A stretch of 64,000 nucleotides of DNA from the NCBI GenBank assembly GCA_046328125.1, contig JAXLXF010000008.1:1-64000 (forward strand). The letters run 5' to 3'. Source of the stretch: JADZEM01 sp046328125 (GTDB taxonomy: Bacteria; Chloroflexota; UBA6077; JACCZL01). Below the pieces are notes generated by a model. The model was given only the letters and a program-made list of their open reading frames with translations. It was not told where the DNA came from and did no database searches. A program made the position numbers and the translations under genes. Positions 41,893 through 49,944 of this stretch are shown here, in pieces (position 1 is the stretch's first letter; each line of letters starts with the position of its first letter).

Positions 41893-43983
41893 TCAGGGCA
41901 GGGTGCCGTTCTTTCGCGCGGTCAGCAGTTTCTGGTAGGCCGCACGCGCGGTGCCATCGGGGTTCATGATGGCCCACCAGTACTTCTCGTCGCTCGGCTG
42001 CCAGCTGGGGTCTGGCATCGTCCACAGGCACATGACGCCGATCCATGGCGCCCAGTGGTCGGCGGCCCACTTGTAGGCGCCGACGAGGTTGTCACCCTTC
42101 TCGTCTTCCGAGACGCGGTGCCAGGCGTACGCCTGGTTGACCGTGTCGCTGGTCCAGCCGAATTCGAGCAGCCAGATCTGCTTGTCGCTGTCGCCGTTGT
42201 CCACCATGATCTGCCGCATGTCCTCCACGCGGCGGAACACGAAGAACCGGTGGCCGCCCCAGTTCTGGTTTGACTCAGCCTCGTCTGGGCTGATGGTCGG
42301 CGGCGCCTTGTAGCCGTGGCCGTGCGCGCCGAGCACGTCGAAGTATGGCTTCGCGCCAGCTTCGTACATCCAGCGGACGTAGACGTCGTCCGGTCGGGCG
42401 TCGTTGTTGTCGGTGCCGGTCTGGGCCACGCCGCCGGTGACGACGGTCACGGACGGATCGGCGGCCTTCGCGGCCTCGTACGCCATTTTGAGCATCCGGA
42501 CGTAGTCCTTGGCCTGGTTCTGGTCGATGGCGCCGCCGCCCCACTCGTTGTTCAGGTTCTGCTCGTTCCAGATCTGGATCGCGTCAACCCGGCCGATCGA
42601 AGACGTGCTGGAGTAGCGGGTGACGAACGCGGTGATGAAGTCCGCGTAGTCCTGGTAGTTGTCCGGCGGGGCGTTCTTCTGGGTGTGGTCTGCGCGTGCC
42701 CAGGCCGGCTGCTGGTCGAGCCGGGCCAGGATCTTCACGCCAGCGGCTTTGGACGCCTTGACGATCCGGTCCGCCTCGCTCCAATCGAACTTGCCCTTCC
42801 GCTCTGGCTCGATGAAGCGCCACTGGAACAGCGTCTTCTGCCAGCCGAAGCCGGCGTCGGTCAGCTTCTTGAGGTCGCGGTCGGTCGTCCTCTCGTTGCC
42901 CCAGATGAAGACGTTCATGCCGTACTCGGGGCTGGCCGCGCGCTCTGGACGGCCACCGGCCGGCGCCGAGCTGCGGTTGGTCGTGCTGCTGCCGCCGCCG
43001 CTCGGCTTGGACGACGACGAGCCGGACGACGGTTTGGCTGCCGCGGCTGCCGCTGCCGCCGCGGCCGGGTCCGGTGCGCTCGGCGTCGATCCCGAGCCGG
43101 ACGACGGCGACGAGGCGGTGGTCGAGCCCTGGCCCGGCTGCATCTTCTCGAAGCCGTCTTTGAGGTTAGTGGCGGGAAGCTCGCCGGCGCGCGCCAGCCC
43201 GTTGGAGGCGCCCTTCTGATACTGGCGCAGGAGCGGGCTGTCCTTCGCCTGGGCCTCCAGGTCGATCGGGAGGTTTTCGCCGGTGAGCAACGCCTTGAGA
43301 TAGTCGCCCAGCAGCAGGCCCTGCGTGCACTTGCAGTTGTCGTCGTAGTGCATGATGCCGCGCTGGAAGCGCAGGTAGACGAAGTTGTTGTTTTTCGGGT
43401 CGCGCATCGGCTTGGAGGTCGGTGCGCCCCAGATCTGGAGATTAAAGAGTGGGATCAAGCTAGCCGGACCATCGCCACGCGGGAAGGCGACGTCGTACGT
43501 CACAGTGCTGGTGAACGTCTTGCCGAAGTTGACGGGCAGACCCTCCCAGGTGTCGGGAGCATTGTCATTCACGAACTCGACGATCTTCGAGTTGTAGGCA
43601 GAGTCGTTGGGCGACGGCGCTGCCTTGATCAATGCCGGGTCCGGAGCCGGGAACGTGGATCCGTTGATGGTGGTGTACGGGAGCAGTCCGTCTTCTAGCA
43701 GGTTGAGCGTGTTGACCCCGTTTGGCCCGATCTGCATGACCGCGCGCTGGTAGAACTGCACGGTCGTGCCCTTGAACAGCACCTCGCGCGAGGTCGGCAG
43801 GCCGAACGTCTTGACGCCGCCGCGCCCCTGGAAGAACTTCCAGAACTCATCGTTCGCGATACGATATCCAGTTTCCGCAAAGTACCGCGGATCGTTCTGT
43901 TGAGCCCGTTCCGAGGCGAACGCCGAAGGCGCGACCGCGAGAAGAACGAGGATCAACAGCGCGTGGGAGAGACGAACGCGCAT
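41893..43983 (-). CDS. Secreted glycosidase with N-terminal accessory domain, GH39-like (2)
   Basis: A 696-residue secreted protein. A signal peptide (to about 24) precedes an N-terminal domain, residues 30-260, with FAETGYRIANDEFWKFFQ, GVKTFGLPTSREVLFKG and VQFYQRAVMQ, which I do not assign. A Ser/Gly/Ala-rich linker (about 290-355, including a run of ten Ala) joins a C-terminal TIM barrel with IQIWNEQNLNNEW (E474, acid/base) and WLLEFGWTSD (E607, nucleophile). The C-terminus WAIMNPDGTARAAYQKL matches the paralogue downstream. A strong promoter (44046-44074) and GGAGGAG precede it. It likely trims an extracellular polysaccharide. Confidence 0.82.
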   Translation of the reverse strand: MRVRLSHALLILVLLAVAPSAFASERAQQNDPRYFAETGYRIANDEFWKFFQGRGGVKTFGLPTSREVLFKGTTVQFYQRAVMQIGPNGVNTLNLLEDGLLPYTTINGSTFPAPDPALIKAAPSPNDSAYNSKIVEFVNDNAPDTWEGLPVNFGKTFTSTVTYDVAFPRGDGPASLIPLFNLQIWGAPTSKPMRDPKNNNFVYLRFQRGIMHYDDNCKCTQGLLLGDYLKALLTGENLPIDLEAQAKDSPLLRQYQKGASNGLARAGELPATNLKDGFEKMQPGQGSTTASSPSSGSGSTPSAPDPAAAAAAAAAAKPSSGSSSSKPSGGGSSTTNRSSAPAGGRPERAASPEYGMNVFIWGNERTTDRDLKKLTDAGFGWQKTLFQWRFIEPERKGKFDWSEADRIVKASKAAGVKILARLDQQPAWARADHTQKNAPPDNYQDYADFITAFVTRYSSTSSIGRVDAIQIWNEQNLNNEWGGGAIDQNQAKDYVRMLKMAYEAAKAADPSVTVVTGGVAQTGTDNNDARPDDVYVRWMYEAGAKPYFDVLGAHGHGYKAPPTISPDEAESNQNWGGHRFFVFRRVEDMRQIMVDNGDSDKQIWLLEFGWTSDTVNQAYAWHRVSEDEKGDNLVGAYKWAADHWAPWIGVMCLWTMPDPSWQPSDEKYWWAIMNPDGTARAAYQKLLTARKNGTLP

Positions 43984-44045
43984 TCCGGGGCTCCTCCGTG
44001 CTGTCCGGCGCCGCCCTGCACGGGGAGGGCCCGTGGCGCCGCGGG

Positions 44046-44074
44046 ATTATACGGAAGCCTATTTCAGGCCACAA
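44046..44074 (-). promoter_or_regulatory. Sigma-70-type promoter for the secreted glycosidase gene
   Basis: On the minus strand TTGTGG, 17-nt spacer, TATAAT (complement 44069-44074 and 44046-44051). The -10 is consensus and the spacing ideal, about 62 nt upstream of the ATG at 43983. The 392-nt gap 43984-44375 holds this promoter, the greA promoter and the greA leader hairpin, and no gene. Confidence 0.8.
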
Positions 44075-44233
44075 GACTTTCCGAAACCTCCATCCAGAGC
44101 GGGAACGTGCGAAGAGGCGCGTGCGTCGCATTTCGACAGCCGACAGCGGGCCGACAGGAAGCGGTGTGAAGGATACGACCTGACGATGAGATCAGGAAAG
44201 GTGTGTCGAATCGGCGGACGGGCGCGGTAAATC

Positions 44234-44261
44234 TTGACAACCGACGGCGCGGCGCTATAAT
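44234..44261 (+). promoter_or_regulatory. Sigma-70-type promoter for greA
   Basis: TTGACA (44234-44239), 16-nt spacer, TATAAT (44256-44261): both hexamers are consensus, spacer one short of ideal. It lies 115 nt upstream of the greA start, leaving a structured leader. Confidence 0.88.
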
Positions 44262-44276
44262 CCCCTTCCCAGGATA

Positions 44277-44299
44277 CGGCGCGGGCTGAGCCCGCGCCG
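44277..44299 (+). other. Leader hairpin between the greA promoter and start codon
   Basis: CGGCGCGGGC-TGA-GCCCGCGCCG, a perfect 10-bp stem with a 3-nt loop, about 10 nt downstream of the expected transcription start. GreA leaders in some bacteria end early at a hairpin; here no T-run follows, so the role is open. Its centre resembles the TGAA palindromes. Confidence 0.55.
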
Positions 44300-44375
44300 C
44301 AATTGTCGTGGCGCGGGCGACGGTAAGCTTTGCGTACGCACCGCGCCTGGGATTGTGGGAAGGACGGACCTGGCC

Positions 44376-44843
44376 ATGCCTGACCGTGCGGTGTACCTGA
44401 CGCGCGAGGGGTTCAAGCGGCTCGACGAGGAGCTGGAGCACCTTCGCACGGTCAAGCGCCCGGAGGTTTCCGAGCGGATCCGTCGGTCGAAGGACATGAC
44501 GGATGTCGTCGACAACGCCGAGTATGACGAGGCGAAGAGCGAGCAGGGCTTCATCGAGGGGCGCATCGCCGAGTTGGAGCTGACCCTGGCGAGCGCCCAG
44601 ATCATCGGCGACGAGGCGACGAAGGAGTTCGTGGGCCTCGGGTCACGCGTGACCGTAAAGGACTCCGAGGGCGACGTCGAGAAGTACCGCATCGTCGGCT
44701 CGATGGAAGCCGATCCGAGGCGCGGACTGATCTCCAACGAGTCGCCGGTCGGTCGGGCGCTGTTGGGCAAGAAGCCCGGCGAGTCCGCGACGGTGGTCGC
44801 CCCCGGCGGCAGCTTCGACCTGACGGTGGTCGAGGTCAGCTGA
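44376..44843 (+). CDS. greA: Transcription elongation factor GreA
   Basis: A 155-residue factor that rescues backtracked RNA polymerase by stimulating transcript cleavage. The N-terminal coiled coil (residues 8-80) has the acidic tip DNAEYDEAKSEQ, and the C-terminal FKBP-like domain has VGLGSRVTVKD and ISNESPVGRALLGKKPGE. The ATG at 44376 has GGGAAGGA upstream; a GTG at 44355 would add seven unconserved residues. It is followed 231 nt later by lysS on the same strand. Confidence 0.97.
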   Translation: MPDRAVYLTREGFKRLDEELEHLRTVKRPEVSERIRRSKDMTDVVDNAEYDEAKSEQGFIEGRIAELELTLASAQIIGDEATKEFVGLGSRVTVKDSEGDVEKYRIVGSMEADPRRGLISNESPVGRALLGKKPGESATVVAPGGSFDLTVVEVS

Positions 44844-44870
44844 CGTGGGAGCTCGACGGCTCAGTCGTTA

Positions 44871-44931
44871 GTCGACAGCGGCAAGCAGGGCTGCGCATCC
44901 GAGGCGGGTGTGGGGCCGGGCCGCTGTCGAC
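44871..44931. repeat. 12-nt inverted repeat between greA and lysS
   Basis: GTCGACAGCGGC and GCCGCTGTCGAC, perfect arms 37 nt apart. It could fold in the greA-lysS transcript. I saw no T-box features (specifier loop, AGGGTGG box) here, so tRNA-responsive control of lysS is not supported. Confidence 0.5.
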
Positions 44932-45074
44932 GTGTCGCTGCCCCGAGTACACTTCTCGTAGACAGACATGCTCGGCGCAGGTGGCTCGCGTCCGATCGCC
45001 GACGCCTCGTCCACCCGCCGACGATGACTGGCGCCTGACACACGACCGTGTCTGCGCGCCGACGGAGCGACGCC

Positions 45075-46586
45075 GTGACTGCTGACGAGACCGCGTTGTC
45101 GGTCGGGCCACCGGACGACGACCGGCCGGACGACCGCCTGTTCGAGCAACGGCTCGACAAACTGAATCGCCTGCGTGAGGCCGGCGTAGATCCGTACCCG
45201 GCCCGCTTCGAGCGGACCGACATGGCCGCGAATGTGGTCTCGTCCTTCGAGAGTGAGCCTGGCAAGCCAGTGCGGGTCGCGGGCAGGGTCGTGGGCGGGA
45301 TCCGCCGGATGGGCCGCTCGACGTTCCTCCATCTCCAGGACGCCAGCGGGCGGATTCAGGCGTACTTCAAGCAGGACGTGTTGACGCCGGAGAAGTACGC
45401 GTTGCTCGATCTGGTGGACGCTGGCGACTTCCTCGGCGTCGTCGGCGAGACGATGCGGACGCGTTCGGGCGAAGTGACGGTCCAGGCGACCGAGATGCAC
45501 GTCCTCTCGAAGGCGCTTCGACCGCTTCCCGAGAAGTGGCACGGCCTCCAGGATGTCGAGACGCGCTACCGGAAGCGGTACCTGGATCTGATCGCGAATC
45601 CCGAGGTCATGGAGCTGTTCAGGACGCGGGGGCGGATCGTCCACGAGCTTCGCGCGTTCCTGGTCGAGCGGGGCTTCCTGGAAGTCGAGACGCCGGTCCT
45701 GCAGACCGTGCCCGGCGGCGGCTCGGCCAGACCGTTCGAGACGTTTTACAACGCGCTGGACCGCACGCTCTCGTTGCGGATCGCGCTGGAGCTGTACCTG
45801 AAGCGGTGCATCATCGGCGGCATCGAGCGGGTGTTCGAGATCGGGCGCAACTTCCGCAACGAAGGCATCTCGCTGAAGCACAACCCCGAGTTCACCATGC
45901 TCGAGGTGTACCAGGCGTACGCGGATTACGAAGAGATCATGCGGCTGACCGAGGATCTCGTCTCGACGGTGGCGCAAAGAGCGCTCGGCACGACCAAAGT
46001 GACGGTGAAAGGCGACGTCGAGGTCGATCTCGCGCCGCCGTGGGAGCGCAAGAACCTCCGCGACGCGATCTACGAGCAGAGCGGCGTGGACTACGACGAG
46101 CATCTGACGGCGGAGGCGCTGGGCGAGGCGGCGGCGGCGGCTGGGCTGCGCGTCCAGCCAGGATGGACGCGCGGCAAGATCATCGACGAGCTGCTGAGCG
46201 TGTTCGTGGAGCCGAAGATCACCAGTCCACTGTTCCTGGTGAACTACCCCCTGGAGCTGTCGCCGCTGGCGAAGCAGCGCACCGACCGCCCGGACATCGT
46301 GGAGCGCTTCGAGGCGTTCTGTGGCGGCATGGAGCTCGCGAACGCGTTCAGCGAGCTGAACGACCCGCTCGACCAGCGCGAGCGCTTCCTGGAGCAGGCC
46401 CGCCAGAAAGGCGCTGGCGACGACGAGGCGATGCCGTTCGACGAGTCGTTCCTGGAGGCGCTGGAGCACGGGATGCCGCCGACCGGTGGCATGGGCCTGG
46501 GCATCGACCGGCTGACGATGATCCTGACCGGGCAGGACAAGATTCGTGACGTGATCCTGTTCCCGCAGTTGCGGACGGTGGAGTAG
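45075..46586 (+). CDS. lysS: Lysyl-tRNA synthetase, class II
   Basis: A 503-residue class II synthetase charging tRNA-Lys. The OB-fold anticodon domain (residues 20-160) is followed by FEIGRNFRNEGIS (motif 2), NPEFTMLEVYQAYADYEE, and GMGLGIDRLTMILTGQ (motif 3). A GTG at 45075 with GGAG upstream is chosen; a GTG at 45048 is possible. serS follows after 4 nt, so the two synthetases form a unit. Confidence 0.96.
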   Translation: MTADETALSVGPPDDDRPDDRLFEQRLDKLNRLREAGVDPYPARFERTDMAANVVSSFESEPGKPVRVAGRVVGGIRRMGRSTFLHLQDASGRIQAYFKQDVLTPEKYALLDLVDAGDFLGVVGETMRTRSGEVTVQATEMHVLSKALRPLPEKWHGLQDVETRYRKRYLDLIANPEVMELFRTRGRIVHELRAFLVERGFLEVETPVLQTVPGGGSARPFETFYNALDRTLSLRIALELYLKRCIIGGIERVFEIGRNFRNEGISLKHNPEFTMLEVYQAYADYEEIMRLTEDLVSTVAQRALGTTKVTVKGDVEVDLAPPWERKNLRDAIYEQSGVDYDEHLTAEALGEAAAAAGLRVQPGWTRGKIIDELLSVFVEPKITSPLFLVNYPLELSPLAKQRTDRPDIVERFEAFCGGMELANAFSELNDPLDQRERFLEQARQKGAGDDEAMPFDESFLEALEHGMPPTGGMGLGIDRLTMILTGQDKIRDVILFPQLRTVE

Positions 46587-46590
46587 GGCC

Positions 46591-47865
46591 GTGCTTGCCT
46601 TGACGCTGATCCGGAATCAAACAGACGTGGTGCGGCAGGCGCTGCGGCGCCGCCGTGAGGATGAGTCGCTGGTCGATCGGGTGCTGGCGACGGACGCGCG
46701 CCGCCGGTCGATCGTGGACGAGCGCGACAACTTGCGCGCCGCGCAGAATCAGGCGAGCAAGGAGATCGGGCGGCGCGGCAAGCCGAGCGAGGAGGATCTC
46801 CAGCGCCTGCGCGAGATGCGCGAGCGGATCCGGCTGTTGGACGAGGAGGCGACCGCCGTCGAGGCGGATCTCAACACGCAGGTGCTGGCGCTGCCGAATC
46901 TGGTGGACCCATCGGTGCCAGACGGCGAGGACGACGGCGACAACGTCATCCTCCGCACCGTCGGCGAGCCAGAGGTCTTCTCATTCGAGCCGAAGCCGCA
47001 CTGGGATCTCGGCGAGAGCCTGGGCGTCATCGATTTCGAGCGCGGTGTCAAGCTGTCCGGCGCGCGCTTCTACCACCTGCGCGGGGCGGCGGCCCGGCTG
47101 CAGCGGGCGCTGATTAGCTGGTTCCTGGACGTGCACACGCGGGAGCACGGCTTCACCGAGGTGTACCCGCCGGTCCTGGTGCGCGAGCAGGTGATGATCG
47201 GGAGCGGCCAGCTCCCCAAGTTCCGCGACAATCTGTACCACGACGCGGAAGAGGATCTCTGGCTGATCCCGACCGCCGAGGTCGTGCTGGTCAACATGCA
47301 CGCCGACGAGATCCTGCCTGCTGGCTCCCTGCCGATCAACTACGTGGCGTACACACCGTGTTTCCGTCGTGAGAAGTTCTCGGCGGGGCGCGACGTGCGC
47401 GGGATCAAGCGCGGGCACCAGTTCGACAAGGTCGAGATGGTGAAGATCGTCGAGCCGTCCACCTCGGACGACGAGCTGGACCGGATGGTGCGCTACGCCT
47501 CGACGTTCCTGGAGCGGCTGCACCTGCCGTATCAGGTGATGCAGTTGTGCACGGGCGATCTGGGTGTGGCGATGCTGAAGACGTTCGACCTGAACGTCTG
47601 GTCGCCGGGGTGCGGCGAGTGGCTGGAAGTGTCGTCGTGCAGCAACGCCGGCGACTACCAGGCGCGGCGGGCGAATCTGCGGTTCCGCCGCGAGCCGGGC
47701 TCTCGGCCGGAGTACCCGCACACGCTGAATGGCTCGGGGCTGGCGCTGCCCAGGCTCATGATCGCGATCATGGAGAACTACCAGCAGCCGGACGGCTCGA
47801 TCCGGGTGCCCGAGGTGCTCCGGCCCTGGATGGGCGGCATCGAGGTGATCGGCCCAACGAAGTAG
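46591..47865 (+). CDS. serS: Seryl-tRNA synthetase
   Basis: A 424-residue class II synthetase charging tRNA-Ser. The N-terminal long coiled coil (residues 25-100, ERDNLRAAQNQASKEIGRRG) grips the long variable arm of tRNA-Ser. The core contains LIPTAEVVLVNMHADEIL, TPCFRREKFSAGRDVRGIKRGHQ (motif 2) and NGSGLALPRLMIAIMENYQ (motif 3). GTG at 46591, 4 nt after lysS. A tRNA-Ser(CGA) gene is at 38.4 kb. Confidence 0.96.
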   Translation: MLALTLIRNQTDVVRQALRRRREDESLVDRVLATDARRRSIVDERDNLRAAQNQASKEIGRRGKPSEEDLQRLREMRERIRLLDEEATAVEADLNTQVLALPNLVDPSVPDGEDDGDNVILRTVGEPEVFSFEPKPHWDLGESLGVIDFERGVKLSGARFYHLRGAAARLQRALISWFLDVHTREHGFTEVYPPVLVREQVMIGSGQLPKFRDNLYHDAEEDLWLIPTAEVVLVNMHADEILPAGSLPINYVAYTPCFRREKFSAGRDVRGIKRGHQFDKVEMVKIVEPSTSDDELDRMVRYASTFLERLHLPYQVMQLCTGDLGVAMLKTFDLNVWSPGCGEWLEVSSCSNAGDYQARRANLRFRREPGSRPEYPHTLNGSGLALPRLMIAIMENYQQPDGSIRVPEVLRPWMGGIEVIGPTK

Positions 47866-47886
47866 AGCGCCGTTGATACTGCTTCT

Positions 47887-48186
47887 TCAGGCGTCGTGGA
47901 GGCGCGGTAGACGCCGCATCCCATGCCAGACCATCAGGATCTCAACGACATCGCGCGACCGTACCTGATAGATGATTCGGTAGTTCAGCACGAGCAGCTC
48001 ACGAAAAGTACTGTCCTGCTCTTCCGGCACGACGCGACCAGATAGCGGGAACTGCTCCAGTCGGCGGGTGGCGCGTGCAATCCGGGTGGTGAGGGCCGCA
48101 GCTGCCCGGGGTGAGTCTCTGGCCACATAGGCCCGTACCTCTCGGAGATGTTCGAGCGCTCGGCGTGTCCAGACTAGTCTTGCCAC
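47887..48186 (-). CDS. ParE/RelE-family toxin (module 1)
   Basis: A 99-residue toxin fold: WTRRALEHLREVRAYVARDS, RLEQFPLSGRVVPEE, LLVLNYRIIYQVRSRDVVEILMVWHG. The helix-strand order and the FP-x-SGR and YRIIY segments are typical of ParE-type type II toxins, which act on gyrase or ribosomes. GTG at 48186 lies within the 3' end of its antitoxin gene (13-nt overlap). The module is paralogous to the second pair at 49.0-49.9 kb. Confidence 0.87.
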   Translation of the reverse strand: MARLVWTRRALEHLREVRAYVARDSPRAAAALTTRIARATRRLEQFPLSGRVVPEEQDSTFRELLVLNYRIIYQVRSRDVVEILMVWHGMRRLPRLHDA

Positions 48187-48380
48187 TCAGCCATCTCACG
48201 TTCGACTTCCTCCTGAGTGACAGTGTCGCCGGACTCAACTTGCGCATGAGCGATTTCGAGACTGCGGATGAAGTAGAGACGATCGATCGCGTCGTCAAGC
48301 GTCGCATCTTCAGGAAGTCGCTGCATCGCTGCGACAATCTCTGCCTTGGTGTACGGCTTGAACTTTCTGGTTGTGGCCAT
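48174..48380 (-). CDS. Antitoxin of module 1, single-domain
   Basis: A 68-residue antitoxin: KPYTKAEIVAAMQRLPEDAT, LDDAIDRLYFIRSLE, and the C-terminal TVTQEEVEREMAEWQ. It begins at ATG 48380 with AGGAGA upstream. Its 3' end overlaps the toxin start by 13 nt. The frame stays open to 48692, giving a possible zinc-ribbon extension, but the strong start makes that unlikely to belong to it. The same domain, three times, makes up the antitoxin of module 2. Confidence 0.85.
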   Translation of the reverse strand: MATTRKFKPYTKAEIVAAMQRLPEDATLDDAIDRLYFIRSLEIAHAQVESGDTVTQEEVEREMAEWQD

Positions 48381-48734
48381 GCTGGTCTCCTCTACCCACA
48401 GTCTACGCGCTGCCCGGGTCGTTGGCACAGCAGGCGTATCACAAGCCAGGCCGGCATCGAGAGCGACGCGACGAGGGCTATCGGGCAGCCCCGGACGCCT
48501 TGGCGGCAGATTGCCGTTCAGCCGTCGCTCCTGTTTGGCGCGCCCCCGTTCCGAGCACTCGGCACAGATAACGCCGGCCTGACTGATGGTCCCGTGCTCT
48601 GAGCCGCAGAGGTTCGGACAAAAGTAACATCGCCGCACATCAACGACCGCGCAGGCAGACGCATGGCATCGATCGTGAGTCAGTGAGGTCATCCGTCGAC
48701 GTGTATCGCCGCAGAGATTATAGCTTCGGCCTCT
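48381..48734. other. Gap with an in-frame, zinc-ribbon-like reading upstream of antitoxin 1
   Basis: No supported gene. On the minus strand the antitoxin frame continues upstream and encodes RRCYFCPNLCG then GVICAECSERGR (about 48629 to 48560), a C-x2-C, 17 residues, C-x2-C spacing close to the ClpX-type C4 zinc finger. The stretch between it and the antitoxin is Pro/Arg-rich and looks non-coding. It could be a decayed gene fragment. Confidence 0.35.
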
Positions 48735-48952
48735 TCAGAAAGAGTCGATAGTCGCTTGCGTCTCCGCTGGCGACTCCCGCACCTCCCAACCCTGGTCACC
48801 TAGCTCGTTCAGCAGTTTGCCAGGTTGATGATCGTTATTGACGGTCTCGTTATGGGGCCGACCTGCGTTAACCACGTCTCCTCGATGACCCAGACTGTCT
48901 GCCCAGTGCCGGCCTTCGGGAAATGAACCGCGAGGTACTCCCAGCGCTGCAT
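48735..48952 (-). pseudogene. Frameshifted small protein, DUF4177-like
   Basis: Starts MQRWEYLAVHFPKAG at ATG 48952 with GGAGGGG upstream, then hits a stop at 48809 in its own frame. Another frame continues the protein as PGKLLNELGDQGWEVRESP and ends at 48735. The combination 'MQRWEY...LNELG-x-x-GWEV' is the family pattern of DUF4177-like proteins, and the length (218 nt) is not a multiple of three. The shift lies near 48870, around the codons for VIEE. Sequencing error cannot be excluded. Confidence 0.65.
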
Positions 48953-49022
48953 CGCCCGCCCCTCCGTAGTTTCACAGTGTGTCGCGACCAAGACAAGCTA
49001 ACAACCATCCGCGAGACGGCGA

Positions 49023-49319
49023 TTAGAGACCTGGGATCTCGCCGAGGCGGCAGGCACCGTGCTGGACCGTGAGTACTTCCACCTCGTCGTCGGTCACTCG
49101 GTAGATCAATCGATAGTTCTGAACGAAGGCTCCTCGTACGTCCTCGAGCTTGTGCTCGGGCACGACTCGTCCACTCCGTGGGAAGAGCGCCAGTCGATCC
49201 GTCGATTGAAACGCCTGCTCTGCGAGACGGATCGCCTGGTCTCGCGAGCGTCGAGCGACGTAGCGGCAGATCTCGTCCAATTGGTCGAGCGCAGGAATGG
49301 TCCAGCTTACGCTAGCCAT
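49023..49319 (-). CDS. ParE/RelE-family toxin (module 2)
   Basis: A 98-residue toxin: WTIPALDQLDEICRYVARRS, RLALFPRSGRVVPEH, FVQNYRLIYRVTDDEVEVLTVQHG. It shares the FP-x-SGRVVPE and NYRLIYRV motifs with module 1, and its start overlaps its antitoxin by 13 nt, exactly as in module 1, so the two modules are paralogous. ATG 49319. Type II toxins of this fold inhibit gyrase or translation; the target here is unknown. Confidence 0.87.
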   Translation of the reverse strand: MASVSWTIPALDQLDEICRYVARRSRDQAIRLAEQAFQSTDRLALFPRSGRVVPEHKLEDVRGAFVQNYRLIYRVTDDEVEVLTVQHGACRLGEIPGL

Positions 49320-49888
49320 TGAGCCATGCGTCGCCGCGCCTCGTCTTGCGACACCTTCTGACCTGCTTCCGCCGCCGCGATGCCGCGCTCGATTTGCCTG
49401 ATCGTTTCGAGTCGCAGCAAGACATCCGCGAGGGTGGCGTCGGACGGGAGGTCACTGATGCGCGCTGCCATTTCCTCCCTGGTCATGGCCCAGTCGGGCC
49501 GCTCGCGGTCATACTCCTGATCCTGAACGAGCGGTTCGTCTGCTTCGAGACGCCGCATCACCTCTTCGTGCGGGATCGACCGCTCGGGATGGGCGTCGGC
49601 TTCAGCGATGCCTTCTTCGAGAATCTTGATGAATTCGAGCCGCTCGACGGCGTCCTCGACGGTGGCATCCTTGTGGAGGCTCTGTATCCGCTCGACGATC
49701 TGGTCTCTGGTCATTGGACGGAACGGCCTATCGGCTTCACGAAGATGCTCGCCGTTTGCGCGTGCCGCGGCATCGGCGGCCCGCAGCTCGTCCATCTCGA
49801 TGTCTTCCAGCCGCTCGATAGCGTCGCGAATCGTCGCATCGTCGGGGAGCGAGCGGATGACCTCTGCCAGCTCATCTTTGGTCATCAT
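49307..49888 (-). CDS. Three-repeat antitoxin of module 2
   Basis: A 193-residue protein made of three tandem copies of the module 1 antitoxin domain: residues 1-58, 59-134 and 135-193. Each begins M-T-[KR]-[DE] and contains [IL]-x-x-[LH]-x-x-DAT-[ILV]-x-D-[AV], then RLE. The last repeat ends QDEARRRMAQWLA, matching the W-ending tail of antitoxin 1; repeat 2 has a similar tail without the Trp (IPHEEVMRRL), and repeat 1 lacks it. Only repeat 3 therefore keeps a full toxin-binding tail by this comparison. ATG 49888 with GGAGG upstream. Typical antitoxins of this kind are 60-80 residues, so triplication is unusual. Confidence 0.85.
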   Translation of the reverse strand: MMTKDELAEVIRSLPDDATIRDAIERLEDIEMDELRAADAAARANGEHLREADRPFRPMTRDQIVERIQSLHKDATVEDAVERLEFIKILEEGIAEADAHPERSIPHEEVMRRLEADEPLVQDQEYDRERPDWAMTREEMAARISDLPSDATLADVLLRLETIRQIERGIAAAEAGQKVSQDEARRRMAQWLA

Positions 49889-49944
49889 CTGGGTGCGACC
49901 TCCACGTTCAGTCTATCAGCGATCGGCCCGACTACCGTCATGCA

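Noticed and set aside
43060..43090. Run of ten Ala codons in the second glycosidase as a possible frameshift or error
   Set aside because: The frame is continuous and codes a low-complexity linker with mixed Ala codons, normal for secreted multi-domain enzymes.
44844..45074. Possible T-box leader upstream of lysS/serS
   Set aside because: Only a simple 12-nt inverted repeat is present; no T-box sequence, specifier loop or terminator/antiterminator pair.
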